A stretch of DNA of 64,000 bases from Saprospirales bacterium. Lineage in GTDB: Bacteria; Bacteroidota; Bacteroidia; Chitinophagales; Saprospiraceae. The stretch is taken from NCBI GenBank assembly GCA_016711045.1, contig JADJTT010000002.1:620001-684000 (forward strand), read 5' to 3'. The notes beneath the pieces are model-generated. The model made no database searches, was not told where the DNA came from, and saw nothing but the letters and a program-made list of their open reading frames with translations. Both the position numbers and the translations under genes were made by a program. Numbering within the stretch: position 1 is the first letter of the stretch; each line of letters starts with the position of its first letter. Below, in pieces: positions 61,957 through 64,000 of the stretch.

Positions 61957-62903
61957 GGCGGTTCTTATTTCACATCCTGCTGACTTTAATGCTCCTTCTG
62001 ACCGGGATATCCGGTCCGGTGGCTAGCCATGCACAGGTAGGGGCCAGGGCGACGATCGACAGTACAGAAATGCTGGTAGGAGGAAAACGAACGGTCCGCC
62101 TTCGCGTCGATTTTGCTCCCGGCGTCCTGATCCTGGAGCCCGGGATTATTGCGATCGACACTTCCGGCACCCTCGAATTGCTCCGCACCTCGGCATGGGA
62201 TACCACCCGGGTCTCCGATAAAGCAATCACCCTCGAAAAAGACCTGCTCCTCACTGCATGGGATAGCGGCTATTATGCCATTTCGCCCATCATGGTGCCC
62301 TATGAAATCCAGGGACGCACCGATACAATTTATACCAATGCCATTCCCCTTCGGGTAAATATGGTTCCCCAGGATTCCACCGTCCTGATGCCCCTGAAAC
62401 CCATCATCGAGGAACCCATCCGGATGGAAGACTTTATCCCCTATCTCCTCGGGCTATTTGCCACTCTCGCCATTCTGACAGCCCTGTGGTGGCTATGGCG
62501 GCGAAAAAACCGCCCCGTTGCCGTGGTGAAAGCACCTCCTGTGGTCATTCCACCTCATACCTTAGCTCTGAAAAAATTCGAACCGCTGAAGCAAGCCCAA
62601 CTCTGGCAAAAAGGGCAGTTCAAAGAGTTTCACACCCAACTGACTTATATTCTGCGCGAATACCTGGAAAGCCGCTATGGCATTCTGGCTCTGGAAAGCA
62701 CTTCCAGCGAAATCGCTACCCAATTAAAAAGCCTGGTTCCAGAAGACCTCCTCCAGGAAACCACCCGGTTGCTAAATACCTCCGACATGGTGAAATTTGC
62801 CAAAGCAACTCCCCCTGTCGAAGTACACGAGCAACTCCTCGAACAAGCAAAAAAATTCATTCACTCAACCGCCTCCGCTGAAGCCACGCAGACAATCCAG
62901 TAA
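61953..62903 (+). CDS. Membrane protein of the Bat operon (DUF4381-like)
   Basis: 316 residues: signal peptide (1-28, ASHA-Q), an Ig-like periplasmic domain (~30-145), a membrane span (~157-177, LLGLFATLAILTALWWLW) and a cytoplasmic domain (~190-316) with the DUF4381 core WQKGQFKEFHTQLTYILREYLESRYGI. Such proteins sit between DUF58 and BatA genes and probably link the periplasm to the VWA proteins. Its stop codon lies inside a heptamer repeat (CAGTAAC). Confidence 0.83.
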   Translation: MRRFLFHILLTLMLLLTGISGPVASHAQVGARATIDSTEMLVGGKRTVRLRVDFAPGVLILEPGIIAIDTSGTLELLRTSAWDTTRVSDKAITLEKDLLLTAWDSGYYAISPIMVPYEIQGRTDTIYTNAIPLRVNMVPQDSTVLMPLKPIIEEPIRMEDFIPYLLGLFATLAILTALWWLWRRKNRPVAVVKAPPVVIPPHTLALKKFEPLKQAQLWQKGQFKEFHTQLTYILREYLESRYGILALESTSSEIATQLKSLVPEDLLQETTRLLNTSDMVKFAKATPPVEVHEQLLEQAKKFIHSTASAEATQTIQ

Positions 62904-62960
62904 CCAGTAACCAGTAACCAGTCACCAGTAACCAGTCACCAGTCACCAGTCACCAGTCAC
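62898..62960. repeat. Heptanucleotide array between two Bat genes
   Basis: Nine contiguous heptamers, CAGTAAC x3, CAGTCAC, CAGTAAC, CAGTCAC x4, in perfect register. The first unit contains the stop codon TAA of the upstream gene (62901-62903), and the array ends 4 bp before the BatA ATG at 62965. The spacer is thus made entirely of repeat. Confidence 0.9.
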
Positions 62961-62964
62961 CAAC

Positions 62965-63951
62965 ATGCCTACATTCGCTCAGCCATATTTCCTCCTGCTC
63001 CTCTTGCAACTCCCGGTAGCGGGCTGGTGGTATTGGCGAAATGGACGGATGCGGGAAGTGGCGTTGAAATTTTCCGACCTGCGCCCCTGGCAGGCAACTT
63101 GGAAAACCCTATTGATGCAGGCCCTGCCCTACGTGCGCCTCTTCGCATTTGGATTGCTTATCATAGCCCTGGCAAGACCGCAGGATATATTCAAAAAAGA
63201 AGAGATCAAAGGAGAAGGCATCGACATTTTTCTGGTAATGGACGTGTCGAATAGCATGCTGGCTGAAGACTTCAGTCCCAACCGCCTGGAGGTGTGCAAA
63301 CAGGTAGCGGAAGCTTTTGTGGAAAAAAGGCGTTATGACCGGATCGGGCTGACCATATTTTCCGGAGAAGCCTTTACCCAGTGTCCGATCACTACCGACC
63401 ACCGGGTAGTGATGGAGTTTCTTTCCCAACTGCGCACCGACCTGTTTGAAGAGCAGGGCACCGCTATTGGGATGGGCCTTTCCAGCGCCGTCAACCGCCT
63501 TAAGGACAGTGATGCGGAGAGCAAGGTCATCGTGTTGTTGACCGATGGCGACAACAACGCCGGCTATATTCCACCGCTGACGGCCGCTGAACTGGCTAAG
63601 AAATACAACATCAAAGTATACACCATTGGCGTCGGTACCGACGGCTATGCCAAGATGCCCTTCATGCAGCGCGCCAATGGGGAGTTGATCTACCGCAATG
63701 TCCGGGTGGAGATCAATGAAGAATTGCTGACAGAAATTGCCGACATTACAGGTGCACGGTATTTCCGGGCCGTTTCGGAAAAAGTGTTGGCCGGAGTATA
63801 TGAATCCATCGACCAGCTCGAAAAGACGGAAATCGAGATCACCACGATCACGCGCACGGCGGAGGCTTTTTATCCTTTTGCCGGAGTGGCTTTGTTACTG
63901 CTCTTGCTGGAGTGGCTGACCCACCATTTGTTCATCCGCAGATTTCCCTGA
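62965..63951 (+). CDS. batA: BatA, VWA-domain membrane protein
   Basis: 328 residues: two N-terminal membrane spans (~7-23, ~50-70), a VWA domain with full MIDAS motif DVSNSM (~93-98), GTAIGMGLSS and LLTDGDNNAG, and a C-terminal span (FYPFAGVALLLLLLEWLTHHLF). The typical BatA layout; it binds metal and partner proteins at the membrane. BatB starts 6 bp after its stop. Confidence 0.92.
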   Translation: MPTFAQPYFLLLLLQLPVAGWWYWRNGRMREVALKFSDLRPWQATWKTLLMQALPYVRLFAFGLLIIALARPQDIFKKEEIKGEGIDIFLVMDVSNSMLAEDFSPNRLEVCKQVAEAFVEKRRYDRIGLTIFSGEAFTQCPITTDHRVVMEFLSQLRTDLFEEQGTAIGMGLSSAVNRLKDSDAESKVIVLLTDGDNNAGYIPPLTAAELAKKYNIKVYTIGVGTDGYAKMPFMQRANGELIYRNVRVEINEELLTEIADITGARYFRAVSEKVLAGVYESIDQLEKTEIEITTITRTAEAFYPFAGVALLLLLLEWLTHHLFIRRFP

Positions 63952-63957
63952 TCGCCT

Positions 63958-64000
63958 ATGTTTCGCTTCGAACAACCCGAATACCTCTATGCGCTCTTGC
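63958..64000 (+). CDS. batB: BatB (start only, cut by window edge)
   Basis: Only 14 codons are present: MFRFEQPEYLYALL. This is the conserved N-terminal sequence of BatB, a VWA/TPR-like membrane protein that follows BatA in the operon, and its position 6 bp after BatA supports this. Nothing further can be judged. Confidence 0.7.
   Translation, partial: MFRFEQPEYLYALL

Noticed and set aside
62898..62960. Heptamer array as a CRISPR
   Set aside because: Contiguous 7-nt units without spacers and without cas genes.

Overview
The window looks like chromosomal DNA from a free-living member of the Bacteroidota, most likely the Saprospiria (Lewinella/Haliscomenobacter-like). This is inferred from gene content and was not tested by a search. 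The supporting evidence is: three proteins with type IX secretion (T9SS) C-terminal sorting domains, one of them a giant gliding-associated type-B adhesin; promoters of the Bacteroidota form TTG/TTTG-N19-TAnnTTTG; few Shine-Dalgarno sequences; DUF5686/carboxypeptidase-regulatory outer-membrane proteins; a CcsA/ResB (system II) cytochrome c maturation pair; and a Bat (MoxR-DUF58-BatA-BatB) operon. Most of the window is housekeeping or surface-protein DNA. I see no prophage, insertion sequence, CRISPR array or secondary-metabolite cluster.

Layout. 0-12 kb: lysS (cut by the window edge), a 2,231-residue repeat adhesin, a possible small RNA with a strong terminator, a pseudouridine synthase, a SET-domain protein, class I aldolase, and a histone-deacetylase-like hydrolase. 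11.6-12.5 kb: a gene-poor spacer with hairpins and a recurring AATCCCATGAAC motif. 12.5-24.4 kb: priA, an NmrA-like protein, tRNA-Ala(GGC) with a duplicated 3' end, a small membrane protein flanked by 9-nt-periodic repeats, a LamG/T9SS protein, a large BNR-propeller protein, a PPOX/DUF2442/DUF4160 cluster, and a hexaheme lipoprotein with a collagen-like stalk. 24.6-37 kb: ccsA and resB, a DUF5686 protein, fhs with a DRTGG ATPase, a cysteine synthase-type enzyme, and a frameshifted T9SS protein. 37-48 kb: uvrA, an MltD-like transglycosylase, two hsp20 genes, hldE/rfaE2-type adenylyltransferase, Nif3, a zinc-ribbon coiled coil, a TPR protein and tRNA-Met. 47.5-55 kb: a DASS transporter, an SSF transporter broken by an in-frame TGA, an MscS channel, and coiled-coil/HhH/OmpA-like envelope genes. 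55-64 kb: xerD, an Ig-like lipoprotein, lptB, small envelope proteins, then the Bat operon running off the right edge.

What stands out is the non-coding DNA. Several repeat systems punctuate the intergenic spaces. (1) Heptanucleotide arrays (CAGTnnn or GAGTGAA types) follow stop codons, and at two sites reappear inverted before the next start; in the Bat operon the array supplies the stop codon of the upstream gene. (2) Arrays with an exact 9-nt period, (ATCAnnnnn)n, all end in ATCACAGTTCAGA; two of them face inward around one small gene. (3) Three long perfect palindromes (19-27 bp arms) with related AT-rich outer arms and unrelated GC-rich cores lie 39-64 bp upstream of genes. (4) A short CCTCCTTCGCTAAA...GCTACGGCGGG element recurs. 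Two genes appear inactivated or recoded by single-base events: an SSF symporter (TGA where Trp is expected) and a T9SS protein (one base missing from a G run). These are the best candidates for follow-up. I cannot claim a new multi-gene defence or metabolic system from this window.
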